A stretch of DNA of 64,000 nt from Orientallactaga sibirica (lineage: Eukaryota > Chordata > Mammalia > Rodentia > Dipodidae). Below are positions 9,989 through 20,578 of this stretch, piece after piece. Positions within the stretch are counted from its first letter, which is position 1, and each line of letters begins with the position of its first letter. Made by a program: the position numbers and the translations under genes. Below the pieces are notes generated by a model that saw only the letters and a list, made by a program, of their open reading frames with translations, had not been told where the DNA came from and did not search any database. The stretch spans positions 1,980,001 to 2,044,000 of the forward strand of contig JAEOAD010002279.1 of the NCBI GenBank assembly GCA_036365145.1, written 5' to 3'.

Positions 9989-10265
9989 GGGGCTGGAGAG
10001 ATGGCTTAGCGGCTAAGGTGCCTGCCTGCTAAGCCTAAGAACATTGGTTCCAATCCCCAGGTCCCATGTTTAGCCAGATGCAAAGTGAGGCAAGGGTGCA
10101 ATGCCGCACTTGCCCACAAGGGGGCGCACGCATCTGGATTTCGTTCACAGCAGCTGAGAGACTGCTGGCGTGCCCATTTCTATCTCCTTCTCCCTCTCTG
10201 TCTATCTCTCTGTCTCTCTCTCTCCAAAAATAAATAAAAAATAATAAAAAATAATTTAAAAAAAT
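9989..10265 (+). mobile_element. DIP-like SINE, type B
   Basis: Full-length copy with CCACAAGGGGGCGC at 10114-10127. TTTTAAAAAGCAACATT before the head (about 9972-9988) recurs after the tail (about 10266-10282) as the target-site duplication. Confidence 0.95.
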
Positions 10266-10282
10266 TTTTAAAAAGCAACATT

Positions 10283-10432
10283 GGCTGGGCGTGGTAGCAC
10301 ATGCCTTGAATCTCAGCACTCGGAAGGCAGAGGTAGGAGTTTGAGGCCAGCCTGAGACTACATAGTGAATTCCAGGCCAGTTTGGGCTAGAGCAAGACCT
10401 TACCTCAAAAAAAACAAAACAAAACAAAATTG
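10283..10432 (+). mobile_element. B1 SINE with small internal deletion
   Basis: Plus B1 beginning GGCTGGGCGTGGTAGCACAT immediately after the previous SINE's right target-site copy. The AGGATCGCCGTG segment usual after GGTAGG is missing. It ends in an (AAAAC)n tail. Confidence 0.92.
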
Positions 10433-11311
10433 CCTAACAGAAAGATGACAAGTATGTCAAAATGATTATGAAGTATTTACTAAAAGTTGACTGGATTACA
10501 TGCCCTAAACTCTCTTATTTAATCTCTAAAACAAATCCGGGGTGGTAAATATCATTAGCTCTTTCCTAAATATGTAAAAAAAAAATGAGATATTTCAAAC
10601 ATATGTAGCCCTACACTCATAGCCCAGAGGTGACAGGCAAAGTCCACTTCTGGTTCCGAACCACACTGTTGCCTCATTTTGTGAATGAGGCAGCAAGAAG
10701 CTAAGAACTGTGGTGTGGTGACACAGGCAGGAGAGACACACTCTGCCTCCCAGTGGTGATTGTCCCCTGCCCTGGTGACACTTGGCGGTCCCTCCAGGCT
10801 AGGTTATGGGTTGAAAAAAAAATTCATGACCTTGTTGGCTCTTCCAGCACTACTGTTACACCAGGGGCTTTGAGGGTCCGGTCCACCAGACCAAGGAGGA
10901 AGGTTGTCCCTTACCCGTCAGAATTGTCACAGCCTCTCTGGGAGCCAGGGGACTGTGATGAACGGCACAATAGTGTCCCCAGCATAGAGAGAAAGCATTT
11001 CAAATCCCTTGCTAGAAATGCTAGTAGTGGTTACTCATTAGAAATGGTGACACCCAGGCAGAAGCCCTAGGCCAAGGGTTGTTCATCTTTAATACCGATT
11101 CTCAACTTTTTTTTTGTTTTGTTTTTGTTTTTTTGGTCTCAGAGTTCCTTTGCCCTCTTAGCAAATGCTTGAAGAGCTTTTGGGTTCAGACACAGCTACT
11201 TATATCCACAGCCTCCAAAATCAATGACATTTATTTCCAAAATATGTATGAATAATTGATTTGACATTGTAATAAATATGCTACCTTAAAATAACCAATT
11301 CTTTTAAAAAA
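10433..11311. other. Mostly unique; possible MIR remnant
   Basis: No exon was recognised. The stretch 10500-10710 has TCTTATTTAATCTCTAAAAC and TTTGTGAATGAGGCAGCAAG, which weakly resemble MIR. A T/G-rich run lies at 11107-11132. Confidence 0.4.
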
Positions 11312-11514
11312 ACCATTTTATTTATTTATTTGAGAGAGAGAGGAAGAGGCAGAGAGAGAGAGAATGGGCACACCAGGGCTTCCAGCCACTTGCAAACAAA
11401 CTCCAGACACGTGTGCCCCCGTGTGCATCTGGCTAACGTGGGTCCTGGGGAATCGAACCGGGGTCCTTAGGCTTTGCAGGCAAACTCCTTCACCACTAAG
11501 CCATCTCTCCAGCC
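11312..11514 (-). mobile_element. DIP-like SINE, type A
   Basis: Minus copy with TTATTTATTTATTTGAGAGA tail, GTGTGCATCTGGC, GGGAATCGAACCGGGG and CTCTCCAGCCC head. Confidence 0.94.
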
Positions 11515-11739
11515 CAAATGACCAACTTTCATTTAAAAATATATTGTCATGAAAAATAACTGGTGAGAAGGATGCCGTTGCTTCATGTTTTTGCAAATCT
11601 CTCTCATATCTGATTTACTGGAAACCGCTCGATATTCATTCCTGCCTCTTTATTGCACCTGATGTTTTGTGCTACTGTTTTTTTGTTGTTGTTGTTGTTG
11701 TTATTGTTGTTTTGTTTTGTTTTGTTTTTTGGGTTTTTT

Positions 11740-11888
11740 TTTTTGGTTTTTCGAGGTAGGGTTTCACTCTGGCCCAGGCTGACCTGGAATTCACTATGTA
11801 GCCTCAGGGTGGCCTCAAACTCACGGCAATCTTCCTACCTCTGCCTCCCAAGTGCTGGGATTAAGACGTGCACCACCACGCCCGGCTT
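11740..11888 (-). mobile_element. B1 SINE
   Basis: Minus B1 preceded by a TTG/TTTTG-rich tail (from about 11680). The head ends CCACCACGCCCGGC, eight bases before the solo LTR. Confidence 0.94.
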
Positions 11889-11896
11889 TTATGGTC

Positions 11897-12233
11897 TGTG
11901 GTGGTTTGATTTGGGGGTCCCCCATAAACTTAGGTGTTCCAAATGCTGGGTTCCCAGCTGATGGAGATTTGGGGATTAATGCTTCCTGGAGGCAGTGTAT
12001 TGTTGGCGGCGGGCTTATGGGTGTTACAGCCAGTGTCCGGCACACTCTCCAGTTGCTGTTGTCCGCCTTATGTTGGCCAGGGGGTGATGTCCACCCTCTG
12101 CTCGTGCCATCGTTTTCCCTGCCATCGTTGAGCTCCCCGTTGAGCCTTTAAGCCAAAATAAACCCTTTTCTTTGCTCCCATAAGCTGCTCTTGGTTGGGT
12201 GATTTTTCCAGCAATGCAACCCTGACTGCAAGA
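11897..12233 (+). mobile_element. Solo MaLR LTR
   Basis: A single LTR of the same family as 8098-8446, starting TGTGGTGGTTTGATTTG and ending CCTGACTGCAAGA. TGGTC (11892-11896) and TGGCC (12234-12238) are a 4-of-5 match target-site duplication. It arose by insertion and then LTR-LTR recombination. Confidence 0.88.
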
Positions 12234-12489
12234 TGGCCTATGCAAATACTCAGCCTTCCACTGCGATGCAGATGAAAACAAGAGTCTCTTCAGACAGCCA
12301 GATGTCCCCTGTAGTGTCACACCGAAACATGTCAAGTGATAACTTGCTATGTGTTTGGTTGGAAGGTGGAATCAGACAGGCTTACATTGAACAGTTTGTA
12401 CTTTGTTGCACTAAAATTTATTATTTTATATACATTTTTGAAAGGGCAAAATATCTGTAGCTGATTTTTCTTTTTTATATATATCTATA

Positions 12490-12672
12490 TATTTATTTAA
12501 TTGCAAGGAGAGAGAGAGAAAGCATTGGTGTGCACCAAGGTCTGTTGTCACACTGCAAGAGTGATCTCCAGATACATGTGCCATATTGTGCATCTGGCTT
12601 ATTTGGATCCTGGGGAAGCAAACCTGGACCAGCAGGCTTTGCAAGAAAGTGCCTTTAACTATCTCTACAGCC
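12490..12672 (-). mobile_element. Old diverged DIP-like SINE
   Basis: The order of type A blocks is kept (ATTTATTTAATTGCAAGGAG, TTGTGCATCTGGCTTATTTG, CTATCTCTACAGCCC) but many bases differ, so this is an older copy. Confidence 0.8.
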
Positions 12673-12739
12673 CCCAAATCTGATTTTTCATAACGTTAGC
12701 TATTGTAAAACTTGAAAATGATAGTTGAATGAGAATGCA

Positions 12740-12961
12740 TATCTTTATTTAGTTGACAGAGAGAGAGAAAGAGACAGAGGGAGAGGGAGAGAGAGGAAGA
12801 GAGAAAGAGAATGGACCCACCAGGGCCTCCAGCCACAGCAAATTAACTCCAGATTCGTGCGCCACCTTGTGCATCTGGCTTACATGGGTCCTGGGGAATC
12901 AAACGTTGGTCCTTAGGCTTTGCAGGCAAGTGCTTTAACCACTAAGCCATCTCTCCAGCCC
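12740..12961 (-). mobile_element. DIP-like SINE, type A
   Basis: Minus copy with a GA-rich segment, GCGCCACCTTGTGCATCTGG and CTCTCCAGCCCC head. Confidence 0.94.
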
Positions 12962-13009
12962 CGTATCTTCTATACTAAGCCATTCTACTATAAAAATATA
13001 AGAAAAATC

Positions 13010-13293
13010 GGGCTGGAGAGATGGCTTAGCGGTTAAGGCGCCTGCCTCCTAAGCCTAAGAACCCTGTTCCAATCTCCAGGTCCCATGTTTAGCCAGATGC
13101 AGTGATGCAAGGGCACAATGCCACACTTGGCCACAAGGGGGCGCATGCATCTGGATTTCGTTCACAGCAGCTGAGAGACTGCTGGCGCACCCATCTCTAT
13201 CTGTCTTCCTCTCCCTCATTGTCTGTCTGTCTGTCTCTCTGTGTCTCTCTCTAAAAATAAAAAATAAACATAAAAAAAGTTTAAAAAAAATAA
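13010..13293 (+). mobile_element. DIP-like SINE, type B
   Basis: Full-length plus copy with CCACAAGGGGGCGC at 13131-13144. AAGAAAAATC at about 13000-13009 and again just after the tail is the target-site duplication. Confidence 0.95.
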
Positions 13294-13497
13294 AAGAAAA
13301 ATCAAGTCAAGCTTGTCAATATCTCTCGTGACCTTATCAAGTTCATGGCAGGGAATGTGTTTATATTTTTACATAAAAGCTCAAACTTTTTCATTGGTAA
13401 CAAATATTGTTCCCTTTTGTAAGTATACACAAATTACATAAGCTTGATAACCATCATTTATCATAGCTATTCTAGTTGTATAAAAATGGTATTCCAC

Positions 13498-13915
13498 TCA
13501 CTTTGGGTTAGAGAAGCTTCTTTTTTCAGATGGTGGCAACCTTCAGATGACTCACAAGGCACCATGGTGCTGAGAAGAAGGGACAGAGGAGTGCTCAGCA
13601 CTGAAACATCTCTATCACACCTTCCAAGGCTCAGGGTCCATTGCGGAAGAGGTGGCGGAAAGAATGTAAGAGTCAAAGGAAGAGTAGGACTCCTTACAAC
13701 ATGCTCCTCCAGACACAAAATGGCCTGGATATCCATGACCTCACAGTGCCTGACACTACCTACACAAGACCATCATAACAGGAGAAAAAGATGATGACAT
13801 CAAACTGAAAAGAGAGACTGACTGAGAGGGGAAGGGGATATGATGGAGAGTGGAGTGTCAAAGGGGAAAGTAGGGGAAGGGAGGGAAGTACCATGGGATA
13901 ATGTCTACAATAAAA
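13498..13915 (+). mobile_element. L1 LINE, 5'-truncated 3' end
   Basis: TAAAAATGGTATTCCAC at 13481-13497 and 13916-13932 is a perfect 17-base target-site duplication around a 418-base insert. The insert has L1 3'-region blocks (AAGGCTCAGGG...CATTGCGGAAGAGG) and an A-rich end. It carries no ORF2 domain. Confidence 0.85.
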
Positions 13916-14077
13916 TAAAAATGGTATTCCACACAGTGACATGAGAGTGGAAAGGAGGCCAATGGGAGTGGAGAGAATCAACACACACCAAAAAAAAATT
14001 TGTTTGAAAATGCTATCTAATGAGACCTGATACTTTGTATGCTAATTAAAATAATAACAAAAGATCAAAACAAAGCA

Positions 14078-14112
14078 AGCGCTTCTAACTGCTAAGCCAT
14101 CTCTCCAGCCCC
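14078..14112 (-). mobile_element. SINE head fragment
   Basis: Only AAGCGCTTCTAACTGCTAAG followed by CCATCTCTCCAGCCCC remains, the first ~35 bases of a minus-strand DIP-like SINE. Confidence 0.85.
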
Positions 14113-14607
14113 GCAAAGCCTCCTGAACGGAGGGTGGTGATTTTTGTAAATGGGGACTTTGGAAGAATGATAGATCAGGAGGATAGAGCCCTTCCTGACA
14201 GGGCTGGCACCCTTTCTAAAGAGATCTCAGAGCTACCCAAGTCCCTCGGAAGTGGAGGGCATCTGTAAGCCGGGAGGTGAACTCATACTGGACACACAAC
14301 CCCCCAACTTGAACTTTGCAGCTTCCTGAACCAGTACGTGTTTGTTTAAACCAGCAGGCCTGGCTGAGGGTGGAGTTCAGCGGTACAGTGATTGCCTGTC
14401 ATCGTGTGCATGGGTTACAACTCAAACAATTGCTTTTCCTGACGCCGACCATCTCACTTGTCAACCTTTCCAACCTTTTTGGACATTGTGACTTCCTGTT
14501 GTCATCTACAAAGTTCACACTTGGACCAAACCATTAAATTACAAAAAAGAAAAAAAAAAGTTGTCAAAATGTAATCTCATTATCTTTCAAGTAAGTCTAT
14601 AATGTTT
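14113..14607. other. Unique sequence, no gene identified
   Basis: About 495 bases with no recognised repeat or exon. Confidence 0.5.
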
Positions 14608-14786
14608 AATAATTATTTATTTGAGAAAGAGAGAGAGATAGAGGCAGAGAGAGAGAGAATGGGCTCTCCAGGGCCTCCAGCCACTGCAAACAAATTCCAA
14701 ACTTATGGGTGGGTCTTGGGGAATCGAACCGAGGTCCTTTGGCTTTGCAGGCAAACGCCTTAACTACTAAGCCATCTCTCCAGCCT
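14608..14786 (-). mobile_element. DIP-like SINE, type A, internal deletion
   Basis: Minus copy that lacks the GCATGCGCC...CATCTGGCTTA block: AATTCCAAACTTATGGG runs straight into GGGTCTTGGGGAATCG. The head is CTCTCCAGCC. Confidence 0.92.
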
Positions 14787-14789
14787 TAT

Positions 14790-14956
14790 CTTTTTTTTTT
14801 TTTTTTTTTTTTTGGTTTTCAAGGTAAGTTCTCACTCTAGCCCAGGCTGACCTGGATTTCACTATGCAGTCTCAGGATGGCCTCGAACTCACAGTGATCC
14901 TCCTACCTCTGCCTCCCGAGTGCTGGGATTAAAGGCATGCCCCACCACACCCGGCA
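14790..14956 (-). mobile_element. B1 SINE
   Basis: Minus B1 with a 22-base-plus T run, then TTCTCACTCTAGCCCAGG and CACCACACCCGGCA. Confidence 0.94.
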
Positions 14957-15132
14957 GTAAATTGATGATTTTGTGTTGGGTTTACACTCCTAGCTTCTCT
15001 TAGCAGCAGTATAGGCTGATGGCTTGGGGGTAGACCTTGTCCTGCATACACTGGAAGTCTTCATGAAGGCTTCCCGTCTTCCCAATAGACTATTTCAATG
15101 ACATTGATGCAAGGATTAAGATTTAATACTAT

Positions 15133-15344
15133 GGGGCTGCAGAGATGGCTCAGTGGTTAAGCGCTTGCCTGTGAAGCCTAAGGACCCCAGTTCAAGGCTC
15201 AGTTCCCCAGGACCCACTGAAGCCAGATGTACAAGGTGGCGCATGTATCTGGAGTTTGTTTGCTGAGGCTGGAGGCCCTGGTGTACCCATTCTCTCTCTC
15301 TCTCTGTCTGTCAAATAAATAAGTCAAATAAATAAATTATTCTT
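15133..15344 (+). mobile_element. DIP-like SINE, type A'
   Basis: Plus copy with CAGTTCAAGGCTCAGTTCCC at the B box. AAGATTTAATACTAT before the head and AAGATTTAATAATAT after the tail are a near-perfect target-site duplication. Confidence 0.94.
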
Positions 15345-15392
15345 TAAAAGATTTAATAATATGGGAAATTTTCACTGCTTGAAGGACTTCGT

Positions 15393-15607
15393 GGGGCTGG
15401 AGAGACGGCTCAGCGGAGAGAGTCACTTGCTTTCAAAGCCTGACAATGAGGGGTGGACTCCCCAGGATCCACATAGATTCAGATGCACAAAGTGGAGCAT
15501 GTGTCTGAAGTTTGTTTGCAGTGGCAAGAGGCACTGGCACACCCATTCTCTCATTCTCTCTCTCTTTCCTTGCAAATAAATAATAAATATTTTTTTAAAA
15601 AAAAAAA
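15393..15607 (+). mobile_element. Diverged DIP-like SINE, type A
   Basis: Head GGGGCTGGAGAGACGGCTCA, a disrupted tRNA part (GACAATGAGGGGTGGACTCC) and the body GATGCACAAAGTGGAGCATG. Many changes suggest an older insertion. Confidence 0.85.
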
Positions 15608-15620
15608 AAAGAAAATATTT

Positions 15621-15900
15621 GGGCTGGAGAGATGGCTTAGCAGTTAAGGCACCTGCCTGCTAAGCCTAAGAACGCTGGTTCCAATGTCCAGCAGTTCCAA
15701 TCTCCAGGTCCCATGTTTAGCCAGATGCAAAGTGAGGCAAGGGCGCAATGCCGCACTTGACCACAAGGGGGCGCACACATCTGGATTTTGTTCACAGCAG
15801 CTGAGACACTGCTGGCACGCCCATCTCTGTCTTTCTCTCCCTCTGTCTATCTCTCCTCTCTCTCTCCAAAAATAAATAAAAGATAATAAAAAAAAATTTT
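15621..15900 (+). mobile_element. DIP-like SINE, type B'
   Basis: GGTTCCAATGTCCAGC is followed by AGTTCCAATCTCC, a slightly diverged copy of the duplicated box. CCACAAGGGGGCGC lies at 15761-15774. AAAGAAAATATTT flanks both ends (15608-15620 and from 15901). Confidence 0.94.
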
Positions 15901-16198
15901 AAAGAAAATATTTAAGTAAACTGTAATTTTCCCTCTTTGAATCTGATATTTCTGCCTTGATTTTGTCCCAAGACCACAGCAGTTTCATCCACAATTATGT
16001 ACCATCCATGCACTGAAAACAGCAAACAATGTTAATTAATATGAAAACTGTTTTGAACATACATGGGCCTGTGGATCCAAAACAAATTTCTGAATAATGC
16101 CAAGACATGATTTTTGTTTTTGTGCTGTGCTTATTATGTTTGCGCTGTGACCTGTAGATGAAACACTGATTGCAAATGATGTCAAAGTAGAGCACGGT

Positions 16199-16400
16199 GG
16201 GGCTGGAGAGATGGCTTAGTGGTGAAGGCGTTTGCCTGCAAAGCCAAAAGATCCCGGTTCGATTCCCCAGGACCCACATAAGATGCACAAGGTGGCACAT
16301 GCATCTGGAGTTCATTTGCAGTGGCTGGAAGCCCTGGCACTCCCATTCTCTCTCTCTCTGCCTCTTTCCCTCTCTCAAATAAATAAGTAAAATAAAAATA
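16199..16400 (+). mobile_element. DIP-like SINE, type A
   Basis: Plus copy with GGTTCGATTCCCCAGG and a short deletion at CACATAAGATGCACAAGG (the AGCC before AGATGC is missing). Confidence 0.93.
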
Positions 16401-16464
16401 TTTTTTAAAAAAATTTTTTTAATATTTTATTTTTTTATTCTTTTTATTTTTTTTTTATTTTACT

Positions 16465-16506
16465 TATTGATTCTCAGAGAGAGAGAGAGAGAATGGGCAT
16501 GGCTGG
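16465..16506 (-). mobile_element. SINE tail-side fragment
   Basis: A TTTTA-rich stretch and GAGAGAGAGAATGGGCATGG match the tail side of a minus-strand DIP-like SINE, with no body after it. Confidence 0.5.
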
Positions 16507-16607
16507 GGAGGTCATAAGCCTTAGGGGAGGAGGAAAGTACTGTTGTTGTTTGGCTAAATGGATATATTGTGCCACCAGATTGCCCTCGACATATGTTTTT
16601 TCTTTTT

Positions 16608-16814
16608 TATAAAAAATTTTATTTTTATTTATTTATTTGAGAGAGAGAGGGAGGGAGGTAGAATGGGCATGTCAGGGTCTCCAGCCACTGCAAACAAACT
16701 CCAGAGGTGTGTGCCCCCTTGTGCATCTGGCTTACGTGGGTCCTGGAGAATCAAACCGGGATCCTTTGGCTTTGCAGGCAAATGTCTTAACCGCTAAGCC
16801 ATCTCTCCAGCCCC
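16608..16814 (-). mobile_element. DIP-like SINE, type A
   Basis: Minus copy from TTTATTTATTTGAGAGAG to CTCTCCAGCCCC, with TGCCCCCTTGTGCATCTGG in the body. Confidence 0.94.
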
Positions 16815-16961
16815 ATGTCTTTACCTGTTTTCTAACTGGCCCTGTAGATTGCACAAGGCATAGATATAGTATTTGCTTATTTCATGACCCAGTGCCTAGC
16901 ATAGCTAGAATGTCTGCTATTTAAATAAAGAACAAATGCATAAATACAAGGAAGTATCCAT

Positions 16962-17179
16962 GGGCCTGCAGAGATGGCTTAGCGGTTAAGCACTTGCCTG
17001 TGAAACCTAAGGACCCTGGTTCGAGGCTCAATTCCCCAGGACCCATGTAAGCCAGCTACAAAAGGTGGCGCATGCATCTAGAGTTTTTCTGCAGTGGCTG
17101 GAAGCCCTGGCGCACCCATTATCTCTCTATCTATCTGCCTCTTTGTCTGTTCCTCCGAAATAAATAAATCAATAAAATA
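16962..17179 (+). mobile_element. DIP-like SINE, type A'
   Basis: GGTTCGAGGCTCAATTCCCC marks type A'. AAGGAAGTATCCAT before and AAAGAAGCATCCAT after are a slightly diverged target-site duplication. Confidence 0.93.
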
Positions 17180-17739
17180 TAAAGAAGCATCCATGAGTCA
17201 TCCATGAGTTGCAAGGATGTGCCAGCATCCCCTGGGGCATTTGCATAAGCGATTTCCTTCCTGAAGAGTGCCAGTATCACCTGATTCTCTTGGCTCTACC
17301 TTCTCACTCTAGTTCACTGCCTCTGTGTAGTTTTCCTTCATCTGTCTTTTGCTCCGTGTTATGGATCTCACCTCAGAGCCTTATGCATGGTTGGAAAGTG
17401 CTCTAACCACTGAGATATGCCCACAGCCCTCAGAAAACTCTCCTGAACTTGTTTGTCCCGTGGTAACACAGTGCCAAGTGCGAAGAGCCTCTCACATTTT
17501 ATTCCTGTCCATGATGGGTAGTTCTGGAAGGAAACTCAGGACTGTGTTGTTCATGATGGAACCTCAACTCTGAGCACAGTGCCTGGCAAGTAAATGGAAA
17601 TTAAAAATAAAAACAAAAAACAATGTCTATTTCAGTAAAATTTCACAATTAACTGTGGGTAAGAATTATTATACCCATTCTATGGGTTAGTAAAACAGAG
17701 AGAAGAATGGTGCTTAATGTTACTTAGTTAAATATTTTC
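17180..17739. other. Mostly unique; weak MIR-like end
   Basis: No exon was recognised. At 17665-17730, CCCATTCTATGGGTTAGTAA and AAACAGAGAGAAG resemble the 3' half of a minus-strand MIR. The rest is unassigned. Confidence 0.4.
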
Positions 17740-17917
17740 AGGCTGGAGAAATGGCTTAGTGGTTAAGGCACTTGCCTGCAAAACATAAGTGTCCAGGTTC
17801 GATTCCCCAGGGCCCACGTAAGCCAGATGCGCAAAGTGGCGTATGAGTCTGCAGTTCATTTGCAGTGGCTGGAGGCCCTGGTGCGCCCATTCTCCACTCC
17901 TGTCAGTCTCTATCTCA

Positions 17918-17956
<39 letters not shown>

Positions 17957-17958
17957 AT
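17740..17958 (+). mobile_element. DIP-like SINE, type A
   Basis: Plus copy with head CAGGCTGGAGAAATGGC and a long (AAAT)n tail of about 45 bases. Confidence 0.94.
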
Positions 17959-18016
17959 CTGTGAGAATGTTGAAAAAAAATTTTCATCCTATCGTTTCTA
18001 CTGATGAAAAGCTAGG

Positions 18017-18195
18017 AGGGGTCTGGAGAGATGGCTTAGAGGTTAAGGCATTTGCCTGCAAAGCCAAAAGACCCAGGCTCAATTCTCCAGAACCCAGATG
18101 CACAAGGTGGCACATGCGTCTGGAGTTCATTTGCAGTGGCTGAAGGCCCTGGCACACACTCTCTCTCTCTCTGTCTCTCTTTGTTTTAAAAAATA
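18017..18195 (+). mobile_element. DIP-like SINE, type A
   Basis: Plus copy with head GGGGTCTGGAGAGATGGC and a deletion of CACGTAAGCC before CAGATGCACAAGGTGGC. Confidence 0.92.
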
Positions 18196-18199
18196 TTTT

Positions 18200-18430
18200 G
18201 GGGCTTGAGAGATGGCTTAGCAGTTAAGGTGCCTGCCTCCTAAGCCTAAGAACGCAGGTTCCAATCTCCAGGTCCCACGTTTAGCCAAATGCAGTGATGC
18301 AAGGGCGCAATGCCACACTTGACCACAAGGGGGCGCACACATCTGGATTTCGTTTGCAGCAGCTGAGAGACTGCTGGTGCACCCATCTCTATCTTCCTCT
18401 CCCTCTATCTCTGTCTCTGTCTAAATACAA
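18200..18430 (+). mobile_element. DIP-like SINE, type B
   Basis: Plus copy beginning GGGGCTTGAGAGATGGC, with CCACAAGGGGGCGC at 18323-18336 and a single B-box segment. It directly follows the type A copy's tail. Confidence 0.94.
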
Positions 18431-18442
18431 AAATTTTTTTTT

Positions 18443-18662
18443 TGTTATTCATTTATTTATTTGAGAGCAACAGAGAGAGAAAGAGGCAGACAGACAGACA
18501 GAGAATGGGCATGCCAGGGCCTCCAGCCACTGCAAATGAACTGCAGACGCATGCGCCACCTTGTGCATCTGGCTTACGTGGGTCCCAGGGAAGCGAGCCT
18601 AGAACCGGGGTCCTTAGGCTTCACCAGCAAGCATTTAACCACTAAGCCAACTCTCCAGGCCC
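18443..18662 (-). mobile_element. DIP-like SINE, type A'
   Basis: Minus copy with GCGAGCCTAGAACC at the B-box insertion and head CTCTCCAGGCCC. Confidence 0.92.
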
Positions 18663-18716
18663 TCTTTCCCTCTTTCTCTCTTTCTCTCAAATATATAAAA
18701 TGAAATGAAATAATTG

Positions 18717-19001
18717 TTTTTTTATTTTTTTTTTTTGGAGACAGAGAGTGAGAGAGACAGAGAGTGAGAGAAAGAGAGAGAGAGAGAGGAAGACAGAGAT
18801 GGGCGCGGCAGCAGGGTCTCAGCTGCTGCGAACGAAATCCAGATGTGTGCGCCCCCTTGTGGTCAAGTGTGGCATTGCGCCTTGCATCACTTTGCATCTG
18901 GCTAAACGTGGGACCTGGAGATTGGAACTGCTGGAGATTGGAACCAGTGTTCTTAGGCTTAGGAGGCAGGCGCCTTAACCCCTAAGCCATCTCTCCAGCC
19001 C
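18717..19001 (-). mobile_element. DIP-like SINE, type B' (unit 1)
   Basis: Minus copy with GCGCCCCCTTGTGG at 18849-18862. GAGATTGGAACTGC then GGAGATTGGAACC shows the duplicated B-box segment. Confidence 0.94.
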
Positions 19002-19208
19002 AAAATAATTGTTTTTTTAAAAAAGCTAGGAGGAGGGTGGAAGAGATGCGGATGAAGACTCAGTCATAGAGGAAAGATCCCAAGCCCCATACAAGCATCC
19101 CAGGGCTTTTGTTACTTCATTAGGCCACACGTGCAGCAGATCCTAAAGGAGGGGAATCATGATCTTCCTTGTTGTGTGTTTGTTTTCTCGGGCATCAAAA
19201 GCCTGTTT

Positions 19209-19525
19209 ACTGGAGCCTGGAAGATAGTCTGGTCTGTTAAATGCTTGCCTTAGAAACGTGAAGATCTGAGTTCAACTGCTAGTACTCGTGTGAAAAGTGT
19301 TGGGTGTGGGTAGTGCTGCCTGTAATCCCAGTGTTGGGGTCACAGAGAGCTCCAGGACCAGCCAGTCTGACCTGATGGCTGAACTCCCCGCCAATGAGAG
19401 AGCCTGACTCAGAAAAGTGGGTTGAGTGCCTGAAGATGACCCACGGGTCTTCCTCTGATCTCCACATACACACACACACATGTGCATATATGCACGTGCA
19501 CACACATGCCCCACACACATTGTTT
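19209..19525 (+). mobile_element. B4/RSINE1-type SINE (unit 1)
   Basis: A diverged tRNA/ID-like left part (CTGGAGCCTGGAAGATAG, AGATCTGAGTTCAACTGC) joins a B1-like right part (CTGCCTGTAATCCCAGTG) and ends in GATCTCCACAT(AC)n. This is the B4/RSINE1 layout. Confidence 0.75.
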
Positions 19526-19572
19526 TTCAAAGGCATGTTTAGTGGCAGCTTAGCGCATCATGAAGTGTGATC

Positions 19573-19688
19573 AACTTGGGGTCGAACTTTGTCACCTCCT
19601 AGTGGCTGCAGAACCTGGGCCAGTTCAACTCTACAAGCTTCACTCTTTGGTCTGTAGAATGGGGACCCTATTTATTTCATAGAATTCT
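19573..19688 (+). mobile_element. MIR fragment (unit 1)
   Basis: GAACCTGGGCCAGTTCAACT, then TTTGGTCTGTAGAATGGGGA, follows the MIR core order (gaccttgggcaagt...ctgtaaaatgggga). Confidence 0.65.
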
Positions 19689-19690
19689 CT

Positions 19691-19929
19691 TTTTAAAATA
19701 CTTATTTTTTTTTATTTACAGGCAAAGAGAGACACACTGACAGAGGGAGAGGAGAGAGAGAGAAAGAAGAAGGAGAGAGAAAATGGTTGTACCACAGCCT
19801 CCAGCCACTGCAAACTCCAGATGCATGTGCCACCATGTGCATCTGGCTTACATGGGTTCTGGGAAATCTAACCTGGATCACTGGTCTTTGTAGGCATGTG
19901 CTTTAACTGCTGGGCCATCTCTCCAGCCC
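19691..19929 (-). mobile_element. DIP-like SINE, older type A (unit 1)
   Basis: Minus copy with TATTTACAGGCAAAGAGAGA, ATGTGCATCTGGCTTACATG and head CATCTCTCCAGCCCC. Confidence 0.9.
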
Positions 19930-20060
19930 CCAAATCCATCTTTATGTGTCCAGTTGAAGCATATTTTAGGATATGGTCGTATAAATCAGAAAGTTCGGTG
20001 GAGATTTGCCATGCAAACACAATTAAAAAGCAAGAATAGGGCTGAAATGAAATAATTGTT

Positions 20061-20112
20061 ATTTATTTATTTATTTATTTATTTATTATTTTTTTCGAGA
20101 GAGAGATAGACA

Positions 20113-20158
<46 letters not shown>

Positions 20159-20371
20159 GACAGAGATGGGCGCGGCAGCAGGGTCTGAGCTGCTGCAAAC
20201 GAAATCCAGATGCGCACGCCCCCTTGTGGTCAAGTGTGGCATTGCGCCCTTGCGTCACTTTGCATCTGGCTAAACGTGGGACCTGGAGATTGGAACCGCT
20301 GGAGATTGGAACCAGTGTTCTTAGGCTTAGGAGGCAGGTGCCTTAACCCCTAAGCCATCTCTCCAGCCCAA
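20061..20371 (-). mobile_element. DIP-like SINE, type B' (unit 2)
   Basis: Duplicate of the 18717 copy with an expanded (TTTA)n and (GA)n tail. The CTCF-like core has one change (ACGCCCCCTTGTGG at 20217-20230). Confidence 0.94.
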
Positions 20372-20578
20372 AATAATTGTTTTTTAAAAAAAGCTAGGAG
20401 GAGGGTGGAAGAGATGTGGACGAAGACTCCGTCATAGAGGAAAGATCCCAAGGCCCATACAAGCATCCCAGGGCTTTTGTTACTTCATTAGGCCACACGT
20501 GCAGCAGATCCTAAAGGAGGGGAATCATGATCTTCCTTGTTGTGTGTTTGTTTCTCCGGGCATCAAAAAGCCTGTTTA

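Larger units (their letters stand above)
18701..20042. repeat. Tandem duplication, unit 1
   Basis: The unit contains, in order, a minus type B' SINE, unique sequence, a B4-type SINE, a MIR fragment, a minus type A SINE and unique sequence. It matches 20043-21414 in the same order and orientation with only a few per cent difference by eye. Confidence 0.92.
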
